The notes beneath the pieces are model-generated. The model had not been told where the DNA came from. It did no database searches and saw only the letters and a program-made list of their open reading frames with translations. The translations under genes were made by a program, and so were the position numbers. Of a DNA stretch of 64,000 bases, positions 21,311 to 33,322 are shown piece after piece. Every line of letters starts with the position of its first letter. Position 1 is the stretch's first letter. Source of the stretch: Rana temporaria (lineage: Eukaryota; Chordata; Amphibia; Anura; Ranidae); contig NC_053490.1 in the NCBI RefSeq assembly GCF_905171775.1, forward strand, positions 33,479,006 through 33,543,005. The letters are read 5' to 3'.

Positions 21311-22775
21311 TAGTGCCTGCCAAAGCATAGGTAATGTAATGAAGTTACAGCCCCTACTGAGGAAAAAAAAAAGGGGGGTTTGGAGACCAGGCTGAAGCCA
21401 TGTTTTACGAAGAGGAGTTATTTGCCGAGGCAGTGTGTAGATTGGTGCCATGGTGTTATATACCTCATATTAGTTTCACATTGTCCCCAAATAGAAGGGG
21501 TAAAAAAATTTAGACCCTGTGATTCTACATACGCTGTGTCACTGGGGACCATCACAGTGAGTGGTCTCCAACCTGTAAGCTCATCTAATTCCTACTACCC
21601 CACCCATCTATCCTCTGAAGCTGGGTACATGCCAGTAAAATATCAATCGAAAATTTTACAATTTTAGGAACATTCGGCTCTCTAATCATTAGTGGGGTCA
21701 GATCGACCACAGTGAGAAAAAAATTCCAAGGCACCAAATTGCAAATTTTTCTCAAAATTAAGACATGGCAAGCGGTATATGTGGCTTTCATTTGGGAAAT
21801 TACATTAATAAAATCGAACTTTAAAAGCAAACACATTTTTGAAGTACTTTCAAACAGCATTTATCCACTCTTCGAATCTGCAAACACATTTTTCGATTGT
21901 TCAAAAATCTACCAGTGTATGGCCAGCTTAACAATGCAAGCGGCATACACACACACATACAACTATATTTATCAAGTATTGTAAACTTGAGATCTGGGAG
22001 CACGGTCACACATCAAAAAATAGGTTCATAATGTGTATTAGCATAAAGAAAAAAAAAAAAAAAAACACACATAAAACTCTGGGGCGCCATCAATACATTA
22101 GGAGTTTCAGATCTTGATAGCAATTTCTAGATTTTTTTTTTATAAAAAATGGTGCTAAATCACATATAGGACATAGAAGACAGTCCATCATAGCCCCTTG
22201 CCTCCAGCCCTTTAGGGATTCTGTATGCTTAAAGTTGCAGGTGGACTTCCCGATCATGTCATCACCATCACTGGCTGTCACAGTGGCCACATGATCAAGA
22301 ACCTGTCCCACCAGTTCCCAATTGTAAACAGTAACCGTAGGGGTCAAATGGCAGCTCAGTCACTGCAAGGAGATCCTCAGAACAAACTCAGTGAAAGCAT
22401 ATGCGACAGCTTGACATTAACACACTCACTGTACTGATGCAAATACGCGTTTACACCACCAGGAATGTGACAATTTAATTCCAGGAATGCCTGAGGCGCA
22501 GCACTATGGTGGCGAGTCTCAGTCATTTGCACTCCAGTGTTCTGGGATGTTCTAACTTTCACTCGCCTGGGTCACAGACCAGTTGACTCAGTTTTTACAG
22601 GGTGGTAGAACAAACATGTACGTGGTGAAAAACTAGTGACCGGAATCTAGAGCAATGTATTACCATCAAACTTTGTGTGAAAATTGGCATATGTACGAGT
22701 GAAACTTTAGCTCTGTTACAACAGGCTTATGAACACTCCATGAAGAAGTCAATGGTTTTGAATGGCATAGGTTGT
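21311..22775. other. No gene; A/T runs only
   Basis: An A tract lies at 22047-22065 and a T/A tract at 22132-22148. Sequence at 21660-21810 (ATTAGTGGGGTCAGATCG, CAAGCGGTATATGTGGCTTT) looks like a decayed dispersed repeat. No supported exon. Confidence 0.5.
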
Positions 22776-22779
22776 TTAA

Positions 22780-23296
22780 AGCGGAGGTTCACCCCTACAA
22801 TATACTTTTTCCCCTTAGATGGATGCTCGTTTTGTCTAGGGGAATCGGCTAGTTGTTTTAAAATATGAGCAGTACTTACGGTTTACGAGATGCATCCTCT
22901 CCGTCGCTTCCGGGTATGGGCTGCGGGAATGGGCATTCCTATTTTGATTGACAGTCTTCCGAGAGGCTTCCGACGGTCGCATCCATCGCGTCACGATTTT
23001 CCGAAAGAAGCCGAACGTCGGTGTGCAGGCGCAGTATAGAGCCGCACCGATTTTCGGCTTCTTTCGGCTACTAGTGACGCGATGGATGCGACCATCGGAA
23101 GCCTCTCGGAAGACTGTCAATCAAGAAGGAACGCCCGCTCCCGAAGACCCATACCCGGAAGCGACGGAGAAGATGCATCTCGAAAACGGGTAAGTACTGC
23201 TCATATTTTAAAACAACTAGCCGATTCCCCTAGACAAAACGAGCAGGAATCTAAGGGGAAAAGGTCACAAAATTAATAAATGGGTGAACTCCCGCT
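22780..23296. mobile_element. TTAA-flanked palindromic MITE, copy 1
   Basis: The ends AGCGGAGGTTCACCCC and GGGTGAACTCCCGCT are inverted and flanked by TTAA (22776-22779 and 23297-23300). The arms pair over about 200 bp, for example GATGCATCCTCTCCGTCGCT with AGCGACGGAGAAGATGCATC. TTAA targeting points to piggyBac or Kolobok machinery. Copies are at 24289, 35263, 47426 and 55747. Confidence 0.88.
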
Positions 23297-23300
23297 TTAA

Positions 23301-24284
23301 GAAGGGGCGGGTAGATGTCCACTATGATGCAAGAAGTGGGCAGCCAAAAGCACAAAGTGCAAATGTGGATAGAGAGCAAACCCTGATGCTGGGGTGTTTT
23401 TTTTTATCACATGGGTGTAGTTCATGGTACGACAGTCAACCAAAAGTGTTGCTTGTAAATTCTGAAAAGGTTACAGGAATCTGTTCAGAGGAAAAGACTG
23501 AAACTCAAGTGACAAGTGGATTCTCCACCATAACAAAGTTCTTGCACAAACATTTGTTACAGTCCACTACGGAAAAAATAATTCATACCTCGTAGACAAC
23601 AACGTCTTAGCCCCGAGTAGTTCATACCTCAGAGCCACGTTCTCTAATGATATAATTCACAATGCTGGGTCCTGAACAGGACTTGTCTGCCAGCATTTGG
23701 AATCTACAACTGTTCCTGTGCCAAGTTCCTGGTGTAGCGTTCTGGTATACCCAACAAGCGTGGGATATCAATATTCTTATTAAAAAAAAGCAGCTTGTAT
23801 CCATGATATGAAACTAGATCCAAGTTGACTACTTTCTCTGGAATCACTACGCTCCGCAATCTCATCTTGTAATTAAACCACAGGTTGCAGAAATAATGCA
23901 TATGCAGTCGTTCTGTGCAATGAATATAAAACAAAGACTTAGAAATAGGTAATGGAAAGCCAATAGATATACCAAGCGGGATGCACATTAGTCTATGACC
24001 CTTGGAAAGTTTCCACAGCAGGTGAAGCAGCTAATGTAATGATGATAAAGCAAAATCAATTTGCACACACTTGTGTCATTCAATTAATGGAGGCTCATAA
24101 AGCCAAAAATGGTATGCATGGAGCAATTCCATGCTGGAAAAAACATGTTCCACAGGGTGGTTAAAGTTTAATGGCATGCCAGCAAGTCCACCAAAATACG
24201 TGCGCACAAATCTGTATCCCTACTGGGGATTGGCACTGAACTGCCAGCTAATGTGGCAATGGACTGAACTTTTCTTACTGGTTC
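23301..24284. other. No gene identified
   Basis: Minus-strand frames at 23622-23804 and 23704-23988 have no recognisable domain or splice context. No repeat structure seen. Confidence 0.45.
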
Positions 24285-24288
24285 TTAA

Positions 24289-24758
24289 AGCGGGGGTTCA
24301 CCCAAAAAAAAAATTAACATTAGATTGAGGCTAATTACAGGAAGCAGAATCTGTTTTTTTTTTTAAATCAATGCAGTACTTACCGTTTTAGAGATAGATG
24401 TTCTCCACCGCTTCTGGGTATGGTCTTCGGGACTGGGCGTTCCTATTTGATTGACAGCCTTCCGACGGTCGCATACATCGCGTCACAACTTGCCGAACGT
24501 CGGTGCGGCTCTATACGGCTCCTGCGCACCGACGTTCGGCTACTTTCGGAAACTGGTGACGCGCTGTATGCGACCGTCGGAAGGCTGTCAATCAAATAGG
24601 AACGCCCAGTCCCGCAGCCCATACCCGGAAGCCACGTAGAACATCTCTCTCTAAAACGGTAAGTACTGCATTGATTTTAAACAAAACACCCGATTGTGCT
24701 TCCCGTAATTGGCCTCAATCTCATGTTAAAAATTGATTTTTTTGGGTGAACCTCCACT
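24289..24758. mobile_element. TTAA-flanked palindromic MITE, copy 2
   Basis: The ends AGCGGGGGTTCACCC and GGGTGAACCTCCACT lie between TTAA at 24285-24288 and 24759-24762. The core has the same CGCGTCAC / GTGACGCG and GACGGTCGCATAC / GTATGCGACCGTC pairs as copy 1 and copy 3. Confidence 0.88.
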
Positions 24759-24762
24759 TTAA

Positions 24763-25654
24763 GATTTCATACTGTAGAGATGTTCGGGACACATTTGTAG
24801 ATATTGGGGGAAATGATCAATCCATTGCTGCTTCTGGTTTCAAAAATGGAAGGGTGAATTATTTAGTTTAGTTTGTTAAAAGAAAGAAAAGGAAGTTTTT
24901 GGGACTTTAAATGAGGCAAGAACCAAAGGGGTAACTGCATCATTGATTAAAAATGTAGTTTAGTGTTTGGAATAGTAACGTTCTTAGGGAATTTTTTTAG
25001 GGTCGACTAATAAAAAGGAGAAATAAAATGTAAAACCAAAAGCTCTTGTAAAGGAATGGAGGTTATAACTACTTAGACTGACACCAGTTCATGAAATCTT
25101 TGCGTTGCTGCACCACACAGCGACTCAAGATATCTTCACATCCGCCAAATTTCTTAGATGACAAATTTCTTAGATTGTTAATCTAAGTGCCAGCCTTCTG
25201 GGATTTGGTTGGACATTCACGGAGAGGACACAGGAGAATGGAGGGATCTGTTGAAGCTGGAAGGAAATCCACAATTGCTCAGACAACCTCTCCTTAATGC
25301 AGTGTTGTGTCCAAGGCCATCTATAGACGAGGAGAATTTGGGCACCTCTGCTGCATTACATGGCACTACCCTAAAGCAGGGGTTTCCAAATTTTCTAAGC
25401 AAAGGGCTGGATTACTGTCCTTCAGGCTTTTTTTTTGGGGGGGGGGGGGGGGGCAGACTGTGCCCAGTAGAAAATGCCCTGGCATCATTGGTTTTAATGG
25501 AAGAAAATGTGCCCTGTTGGCATCAGTGGGAAGAATAGAGGGAATGATGCCTGTTGGTGGCATTTGTGTCTGTTGGTGGAATAGTGCTCCAAGCGCCAGA
25601 TAGTTCTTTTTTACAGACTAGGTGCCCAACGTATCATGCCTCCACCCCCATATA
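24763..25654. other. No gene; truncated hAT end at 25378
   Basis: CAGGGGTTTCCAAATTTTCT at 25378 is a typical hAT left end followed by a T tract and an 18-base G run (25436-25453). The TTGGTGGCAT-rich stretch to 25600 fits the body of such an element. No right end found. Confidence 0.5.
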
Positions 25655-25824
25655 CTGTACAACAGGGGTCGTAAACCCCCGGGCCGCGGCCCACTACCGG
25701 GCCGCAGCGTGTCTGCAGCCGGGCCACAGCGGGCAGCATAATATTGTAAGGCGGGCAGGTGAGAGCCCCGAAGATCAGACAGGCGGGCTGGCGGAAGAGA
25801 GAAGTGCGCTGGCGAGCAGAGATG

Positions 25825-25900
25825 ACATCTCTCTCCGCCCGCCTAGCATCACCGCTCTTCCGCCCACCTAGCATCACCGCTCTTCCGCCCGCCTAGCAGA
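25825..25900. repeat. Tandem repeat, 27-bp unit
   Basis: About three copies of CCGCCCGCCTAGCATCACCG with a CTCTT spacer, inside the hAT element. Confidence 0.7.
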
Positions 25901-26057
25901 AAGTACAGCCTTTCCTCTCAGTACTGGGCTAGTTTATCTAATATCCCTGGCTGGGAACCCCTAAAAGTCAGGCACTGCTGGCAGTCATTAACTAAAACTC
26001 CTAATCTTCTCAGCTCTTTATCAGTGTGCAAGGCAGCAGATGGGTCACATAACTCCT

Positions 26058-26230
26058 AGCAGGTGACGTGGCATTCCTCATCTGGTGGCACTGGCAGGTG
26101 ACGTGGCAAGAGGCATTCCTCATCTGGTGGCACAGGCAGGTCACGTGGCATTCCTCATCTGGTGGCACTGGCAGGTGACGTGGCAAGTGACATTCCTCAT
26201 CTGGTGGCAGGCAACATGGCAAGTGACACG
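26058..26230. repeat. Tandem repeat with CATTCCTCATCTGGTGGCA core
   Basis: Four units of GGCATTCCTCATCTGGTGGC alternate with GCAGGTGACGTGGCA. Unit length varies between about 34 and 44 bp. Inside the hAT element. Confidence 0.8.
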
Positions 26231-26518
26231 CTCATGGCTCCCACTGATTCTGCATTATGGTGAGTTGAACTATTTCATTTATATTACAATGTAATATAAG
26301 AAATAATGCGCTTCAATCATTCTGACACCATATTAATCATGGTGCCGTGATGATTGAAGCGCCAACAGCAGAACACCAGCTATTGCCCTGAAAAATTGCC
26401 CGTGAATAATCGCTTACCCCCGCATGTGCGTACGCCCCCCTTCGCCGGGCCTTGGCACAATTTTCTTCCAGGCAGCCGGTCCCCGGTGCCAAAAAGGTTG
26501 GGTACCACTGCTGTACAA

Positions 26519-26855
26519 CATACACACAACTAATATTCACCTGTGGGACTTTAAATGAGGCATAATACAACAAAATATCAATTTATTGTACAAGGATTGG
26601 ACACAAATGTATAAAGTACACAGAAAATGTTTGGCCTATCAAGCCACTGGGTTACAGTGCATGCAAGAATATGTCATTTACATGAAGCTGGTATATTTTT
26701 AAGTACAAGCTTTACAAAACCAAGGTGATTGCAGTAAGAGAGGAATGCATCTTTTAACTCTATGCATTTTGTGAAAACTTTCACTTCAGGAGCAGATGCC
26801 TCCAACAGAATCCTATACTAAAAACAAATACATTGTATTACAGCACTCCCTAGAA

Positions 26856-26887
<32 letters not shown>

Positions 26888-27173
26888 GGTTCCACCCCTC
26901 TACATATTGATGTTCTAAAAAAGGGACTTCCAAACCAGCTTGAAACTTGATAAAAACAGAGCTTCCAAATGGTGACTGCTGCTCAGTGTCTGACACAGGA
27001 GTAGTGGAAGGGGACCAAGATACCAACTGAACAAACAAAAGTGTCACATCTGGCCCCAGGGCCACAAATTGGAATCCACTGTTCAACAGGATTTAGGATC
27101 CACACGCTGGTCAAAGGAAGGAGGCAAAAAAGGACCCGACGACATCACACAACCAGACCAAAAAAACCTGGAT
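26519..27173. other. No gene; GT and G-run microsatellite
   Basis: A GT run (26859-26870) passes into a G run (26871-26889). No supported exon. Confidence 0.5.
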
Positions 27174-28056
27174 TAACCACTTGCCGACTGCTGCACACTG
27201 ATAAACATCGGCACAATGGCAGCGGTGAACAAATAGGAGTACAGGTACGTTCCCTTTAATTTGCCGCGCCCTGCGACTGTCAGCGGCCTGCGATCGTGAC
27301 ACGGAAAGGCAGAACGAGGAGATACTTATTTAAAAAAGGCATTTCCCTGTTCTGCCTAGTGACATGGCAGGGATCTACTGCTCCGTCATTGGGTGCAGTG
27401 ATCGCTGTCATGTCAGTGGTAGCCCATCCCCCCCCCCCCCCAACAGTTAGAATTACTCCCTAGGATACACTTAACCCCTTGATTGCCCCCTAGTGTTTAA
27501 CCCCTTCCCTGCCAGTGTCATGTGATGACATGATCGCTGTATAAATGACAATGGTCGCAAAATAGTGTCAAAGTGTCCGATGTGTCCTCTGCAATATCTC
27601 AGTCATGATAAAAATCGCAGATCGCCGCCATTACTAGTAAAAAAATATCTATCCCCTATTTTGTAGACGCTATAACTTTTGCGCAAACCAATCAATATAC
27701 GCTTATTGCATTTTTTTTTCGAATAATAAGAATACATATCGGCCTAAACTGAGGGAAAATTGATTTTATTTTTTTTGGGATAGTTATTATAGCAAAATTA
27801 TATTAAGTCAAAAACATTGCTTTTTTTTTTTCAAAATTGTCGATCTTTTTGTTTATAGCACAAAAAATAAAAACTGCAGAGGTGATCAAATACCACCTAA
27901 AGAAAGCTCTATTTGTTGGGGGAAAAAAAGGACTTAAATTTTGTTTGGGTGCAAAGTCGCACGACCGCGCAATTGTCAGTTAAAACGAAGCAGTGCCGTA
28001 TCGCAAAAAGTGCTCTGGTCAGGAAGGGGGTAAATTCGTCCGGGGATGAAGCAGTT
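27174..28056 (+). repeat. Dispersed frog repeat, near complete copy
   Basis: It starts TTAACCACTTGCCGACTGC and ends TCCGGGGATGAAGCAGTT, giving rough inverted ends. In between are CCCTAGTGTTTAACCCCTTC, GCATTTTTTTTTCGAATAAT, GCACAAAAAATAAAAACTGC and GTCGCACGACCGCGCAATTG. Fragments of the same family are at 838-1102, 36420-36645 and 40588-40720. Probably a non-autonomous DNA transposon; no target duplication determined. A 14-base C run lies at 27428-27441. Confidence 0.75.
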
Positions 28057-28839
28057 GAGATGTTTTTTCTTATGGATTCAGGAGTGTTCCAATGAGTGGG
28101 GGGCTGAGCCTGTTGTGAGACTTCTGGATGGTCGTAGGTTTATCAGCTGAAGAAGCACACTGCCTGGCTGCAGTCCCTCAATGAGGCTCTTGACCAGGAG
28201 GCCAGCAGACCAAAGCCATGTCTACCTGGTTTACAACCATCATCTTCATTTATAATATAGAAATATGGAAGTCTTTTTTAAGCATCAGTAAAACGTGAAC
28301 TGCAGGCACAGCGCGGAGCGATTATCTGCAGAGCTGAACACAGTAATTTAGCTGACAGATACTGGAAATTGCAAATGCAAATTGCTTCCTTTCATTCGAG
28401 AGGACAGAAAAATAAAAAAAGATGAAATATTTATTTTCAGAAATGTTTTCCCTTATGGAAAGAAACATTTATGGAGATACAGTATAGATCTTCTGCAGAT
28501 GGCATTTCACAATGGAAAACGCGTATCTAATTGTTATCGCAAATGTGTTTTTGCCGGCATTATAATCTGCACGAGCAACTGTAAACATCACATTTATCAT
28601 CATTACTGCATGAAGGATAAACCGTTACTTGACCAGAGTTTAGATATGGGACAGTGTTATTTTTTATGGTATACGTTTTAGTATGGTTGGAACTACAAAA
28701 TAATAATAAAAAAAAAAAAAAACACATTAGTCAGGCAATTATAAAATACAGCATAATAAAATTAAAATGTACTACTTGCCAGCTAGCAAGCTCAGAGCAG
28801 GCCACCAATTTTTTTAAGGCGGATTTAGTTCCAAATTCT
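28057..28839. other. No gene; non-repetitive stretch
   Basis: 28290-28640 has no repeat signature and is AT-rich with varied sequence, so it may be single-copy intron. An A tract lies at 28709-28723. No exon supported. Confidence 0.4.
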
Positions 28840-28842
28840 TTA

Positions 28843-29246
28843 GGGCCCTTTCACAAGGGCGGACAGTATGTCGGCTTTTTCATCCATCCATGTACGGATG
28901 AAAAAGGGACATACATTGGTCCCTATGAGATTGCGGGTGGCAGCGGATGTTCATCCGCTGACACCCGATCTCGCCCGGTTGTGCATTCCTCCGATTCTGC
29001 AGAGGGAGGAAAATCCTATTTTTCCATCAGTCTGCGGATCGGATCGGGTGAACATGGACAGACGGTCCGTGTTCATCTGATCCCCCCATAGAGGAGAGCG
29101 GAGAAAAGACAGGGCAGTCCCTGAACAGTGTGCGGGGACCGCACTGTCATCCGCCGGCTCAGCGGGGATCAACGGAGCGATTCCCGCTGAGCAGGCGGAA
29201 GTTCACGGGGCAGATCATTACTGATCCGCCCCGTGTGAAAGGGCCC
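28843..29246. mobile_element. PIF/Harbinger-like MITE (GGGCCCTTTCACA), copy 1
   Basis: The ends GGGCCCTTTCACAAGGG and CCGTGTGAAAGGGCCC are inverted repeats flanked by TTA on the left and TAA on the right. Internal complementary blocks include CGGATGTTCATCCG. Copy 2 is at 54018-54340. Confidence 0.82.
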
Positions 29247-29359
29247 TAAAGTGAATTAAGGCTTATAACAAAGTAAATGGGCAGCCCTCCAATTTATTGG
29301 GCTAAAGTGATTTCAGTGAAAGTTTCTGTTACAGCACACCAAGACATTAAGACAATTAA

Positions 29360-30331
29360 GCTCTTCCGGACTTGTGGGAAGCGCTTCCAGCTGTGTGGAA
29401 ACCATTGGAGGGGGGGGAGCGCTTCCAGCTGTGTGGAAACCATTTGGGGGGGGAAGCTCTTCCAGCCTTGTGGAAACCATCTGGGGAAGCTCTTCCAGCC
29501 TTGTGGAAACCATCTGGGGAAGCTCTTCCAGCCTTGTGGAAACCATCTGGGGAAGCTCTTCCAGCCTTGTGGAAACCATCTGGGGAAGCTCTTCCAGCCT
29601 TGTGGAAACCATCTGGGGAAGCTCTTCCAGCCTTGTGGAAACCATCTGGGGAAGCTCTTCCAGCCTTGTGGAAACCATCTGGGGAAGCTCTTCCAGCCTT
29701 GTGGAAACCATCTGGGGAAGCTCTTCCAGCCTTGTGGAAACCATCTGGGGAAGCTCTTCCAGCCTTGTGGAAACCATCTGGGGAAGCTCTTCCAGCCTTG
29801 TGGAAACCATCTGGGGAAGCTCTTCCAGCCTTGTGGAAACCACCCGGGGAAGCTCTTCCAGCCTTGTGGAAACCACCCGGGGAAGCTCTTCCAGCCTTGT
29901 GGAAACCACCCGGGGAAGCTCTTCCAGCCTTGTGGAAACCACCCGGGGAAGCTCTTCCAGCCTTGTGGAAACCACCTGGGGAAGCTCTTCCAGCCTTGTG
30001 GAAACCACCTGGGGCTGCTCTTCCAGCCTTGTGGAAACCATCTGGGGAAGCTCTTCCAGCCTTGTGGAAACCATCTGGGGAAGCTCTTCAAGCCTTGTGG
30101 AAACCACCTGAGGAAGCTTATCAAGCCTTGTGATCAAGCCTTGTGGAAACCACCTGGGGAAGCTTATCAAGCCTTGTGGAAACCACCTGGGGAAGCTTAT
30201 CAAGCCTTGTGGAAACCACCTGGGGAAGCTTATCAAGCCTTGTGGAAACCACCTGGGGAAGCTTATCAAGCCTTGTGGAATTCAGATGGGGAAGCTCTTC
30301 CACCACTGTGGGGAAGGTCTTCGAGCCTTGT
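29360..30331. repeat. 33-bp minisatellite, about 28-29 units
   Basis: The unit is GGGGAAGCTCTTCCAGCC followed by TTGTGGAAACCATCT. Variants come in blocks. The left edge is degenerate with G expansions (29360-29456). A run of about eleven CATCTGG units comes next, then four CACCCGG, two CACCTGG (one with GCTGCTC) and two CATCTGG. About five units then have AAGCTTATCAAG, and the right edge is degenerate. Since 33 is divisible by 3, every strand and frame without a stop in the unit is open over hundreds of codons. Those frames are an artefact. Each unit holds the inverted arms GGAAG/CTTCC. Confidence 0.97.
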
Positions 30332-31833
30332 AGTGTGAAGAGTTTGGTGCAGAGGAACCCAAGTGGTCTGCACAGATCCCCAAACCTGCTGTGGGCTAAT
30401 GTCACAAAGCCAGTCCAGGCTCTGCAGGGATCCTGGTCATAATATCAAGATCCACCCAGATGTCTGACAGACAGCCACTAAGAGCCTGACCCAGCCGCTC
30501 CTGTCCCCTTCACAGCCTGGCGCTCCAGTAACTGCTGAAGGGGCAGAGCAGAGAGCCAGTGACCGACAAGCACCACTCGGTTCTCGGTGATCACTCGGTT
30601 CTTGGTCTTAGAGCTGACGGGAAATAGCTTCAGCATTGGATTGATGCTGCAGCCATAGGCTTATTATTGACTGTTTTAAAATCCTGCACTTCTCTTAATT
30701 CACACAAGGTAGAAGTTTTTACATTGTCTGAAAACGTTCTGAACAGAAGACTGACTCCATCACCAAAATTAAGAGGGAGAAAATGGGGCCGCTGTGTAAC
30801 GCTAATCACTGGCCTTTATTCCCATACTGTAAGAAAGTCATTGTGTACGAGGATCCGGTATCCGGCACTACATGGAAAACTGATTAATTATTACTAGACA
30901 GAGATCACATTGGCAGCCTGTGTTTACGAAAAGCATCCAAAGAAAAATAGGCCGCAGGGCGGGATGAAATTAAAGAAAAAAAAAAAATCTTCAAAGGCAC
31001 AGCTATGGAAGACAGACAATCTGTGTGATGCCATCTAAGAAACCACTGGAAAGGTTTAGACAAAACTGACTGGCTATTGACAAGATTCTCATTTAGTATT
31101 AGTAATTCAAAGGCACATTAGTGGAATATTCATGAAATACTAATCAGGGGTTGTGCAGCTCATACCCCAGCCAATTAGTCGTTTGTTAGCTACATGCTTG
31201 TTGGCAGCCCGTGTATAACTCCGTCATTGGCTGAGCGCACAGATCGGGATCTGGTAGTATGCACATCTGACCAAAGCTGGCTGAACAGCCCACTTCTGTC
31301 TAACCCGCTGCCATGCACCCGGCCAAATCTCGGGCGTTTGTTATTGAACCAGCTGATGTTATCCAGCATGCACTAGGCTTTAGTGGTATAAATGACACAT
31401 TTCATATACAACAGATTAGAAAGAATATTTATTTTTTGATAGGCTTTACATACACTTTAAATAAAGGACACGGTTCACCTTTGGAACAAGTTACATGTTC
31501 CACCTGTACCAAGGATGGCACATGAAACATGTTCCAGCTCCCGTCTCCTCTCCTCCCTGTGACAGTGGATGGGGGGAGATCTTCTCCCTGCAACCGCTAT
31601 CAGAATTTAAAAACAGTGCGGTCATGTCATTCAGAGTTTTGCGAATGAACTACATCTACTGTTGGTCTGCTGTCTGCCCCCCTCACCAGCCTCCGTTTTT
31701 TACTTATCTGAGCCTCGAATTTCCATTGGACCCCAGAAAAGGACGATCAGGGCCACTCTGGGCAAAACAAACTGCACAGTGGAAGTATATGTTTATTATA
31801 TAAAACAAAAAGGAAACTTTAGTACCCCTTTAA
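30332..31833. other. No gene; possible conserved non-coding stretch
   Basis: No repeat ends were recognised. 31040-31190 is AT-rich with ATTCATGAAATACTAATCAG and other homeodomain-like TAAT words. That is only suggestive of a regulatory element. No supported exon. Confidence 0.35.
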
Positions 31834-31999
31834 GGCGTCAGCATACCAAGACATTTTGGACAATTTCATGCTCCAAACTTTGTGCAAACAGTTTGGGGAT
31901 GGCCCCTTCCTGTTCCAACATGACTGCGCACGAGTGCACCAAGCAAGGTCCATAAAGACATGAATAAGAGTTTGGGGTGGAGGAACTGACCTCAATCTG
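31834..31999 (+). pseudogene. Tc1-like transposase fragment, left piece
   Basis: CAAACAGTTTGGGGATGGCC, TTCCAACATGACTGCGCACG and CAAGCAAGGTCCATAAAGAC are the hallmark stretch of a Tc1-like transposase gene around the catalytic D of the FQHDxxP-type motif. The frame is broken. The gene resumes at 33093, after the LINE at 32000-33092. The 5' part of the element is missing. Confidence 0.8.
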
Positions 32000-32337
32000 A
32001 GATCAAAAGTAACATTTCTGTCTTTGCAGATGACACTAAGCTATGCAGTGGAATAATGTCTTTACAGGATGTCACCAATTTACAAGCCGACCTCAATGCT
32101 CTGTCTAATTGGGCGACTAAGTGGCAGATGAGGTTTAATGTTGATAAATGTAAAGTGTTGCACTTGGGGGCTAAGAATATGCATGCATCATACATACTAG
32201 GGGGAGTACAACTGGGGGGATCTGTAGAGGAGAAGGATCTGGGGGTTTTGGTAGATCCTAAGCTCAATAATGGCATGCAATGCCAAGCTGCGGCTTCCAA
32301 AGCGAGCAACGTCCTTTCTTGTATGAAGAGAGGTATG

Positions 32338-32383
<46 letters not shown>

Positions 32384-33092
32384 TTGCCCCTGTACAAATC
32401 ATTAGTAAGACCTCATCTGGAATATGCAGTTCAGTTTTGGGCTCCAGTTCTCAAGAAGGATATCGGGGAACTGGAGAAAGTGCAGAGAAGAGCAACCAAA
32501 CTGATAAGAGGCATGGAGGAGCTCAGCTATGAGGAATGATTAGAGGAACTGAATTTATTCCCTCTTAAGGAGATTAAGGGGAGATATAATCAACATGTAC
32601 AAATATATAAGGGGTCCATATTGTGAACTTGGTGTGGAGTTATTCACTTTACGGTCAACACTGACAAGGGGACACTCTTTACGTCTAGAGGAAAAGAGAT
32701 TTCATCTCCAAATACGGAAAGGTTTCTTCACAGTAAGAGCTGTGAAAATGTGGAATAGACTCCTCTAGACGTGGTTCTGGCCAGCTCAGTAAAGTGCTTT
32801 AAGGCAGGCCTGGATACTTTCCTAAATGTACATAATATAACTGGGTACTAACATTTATAGGTAAAGTTGATCCGGGGGATATCCGATTGCCTCATGGGGG
32901 GGGGGGGGGGATCAGGAAGGAATTTTCCCTGCTGTAGCAAATTGGATCATGCTTTGCTGGGGTTTTTTGCTTTCCTCTGGATCAACTGTGGGTATAGAAT
33001 TGGGTATATGTGATTGTACGATATTTTATTTCTTATGGTTGAACTTGATGGACTTGTGTCTTTTTTCAACCTGACTATGTAACTATAACTAT
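32000..33092 (+). mobile_element. CR1/L2-type LINE inserted in the Tc1 pseudogene
   Basis: It contains an RT motif-C remnant (VFADDTKLCSG near 32025), then NLQADLNALSNWATKWQMRF, FNVDKCKVLHLG, EKDLGVLVDPKL, and after a GA repeat LYKSLVRPHLEYAVQFWAPV and the VQRRATKLIRGMEELSYEE stretch. The 3'UTR contains GGATCAGGAAGGAATTTTCC and ends TTGATGGACTTGTGTCTTTT with a GTAACTATAACTATG tail. It is 5'-truncated and carries stops, so inactive. Tc1 sequence lies on both sides. Confidence 0.88.
32341..32380. repeat. GA microsatellite
   Basis: A (GA)n run of about 20 units interrupts the LINE coding remnant between KRGMDE and the following LYKSLV stretch. It probably expanded after insertion. Confidence 0.95.
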
Positions 33093-33322
33093 GCAACACA
33101 CCTTTGGGATGAATTCGAGCAGGTCTTCTCGTCCAACATCAGTGCCTGACCTCTCAAATGCGCTTCTGGAAGAATGGTCAAATATTTCCATAGTCACACT
33201 CCTAAACCTTGTGGACAACCTTCCCAGAAGAGTTGAAGCTGTTATAGCTGCAAAGGGTGGGCCAACTCGATATTGAACCCTGCAGACCAAGGCTGGGATG
33301 CCATTAAAGTTCATGTGCTCGT
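33093..33322 (+). pseudogene. Tc1-like transposase fragment, right piece
   Basis: ACACCTTTGGGATGAATTCG, TCTTCTCGTCCAACATCAGT, CTTCTGGAAGAATGGTCAAA and GCAAAGGGTGGGCCAACTCG are the 3' third of the same Tc1-like gene as 31834-31999. It ends TTCATGTGCTCGTATGTGTG and a GT/TA microsatellite (33324-33355). Confidence 0.82.

Larger units (their letters stand above)
25663..26510. mobile_element. hAT element with 8-bp duplication CTGTACAA, 848 bp
   Basis: The left end CAGGGGTCGTAAACCCCCGG and the right end AAAGGTTGGGTACCACTG are bounded on both sides by CTGTACAA (25655-25662 and 26511-26518). The ends and the CCGGGCCGCGGCCC / GGCAGCCGGTCCCCGG subterminal blocks are of a common vertebrate hAT type. 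No transposase frame. It contains short tandem repeats. Confidence 0.93.

Noticed and set aside
23704..23988. 94-codon minus-strand frame (MCIPLGISIGFPLPISKS)
   Set aside because: No family resemblance, no splice or promoter signals; left as unassigned sequence.
29277..30338. Long open frames of 245-353 codons on both strands
   Set aside because: They are all readings of one 33-bp tandem repeat, which stays open in several frames because its length is a multiple of 3.
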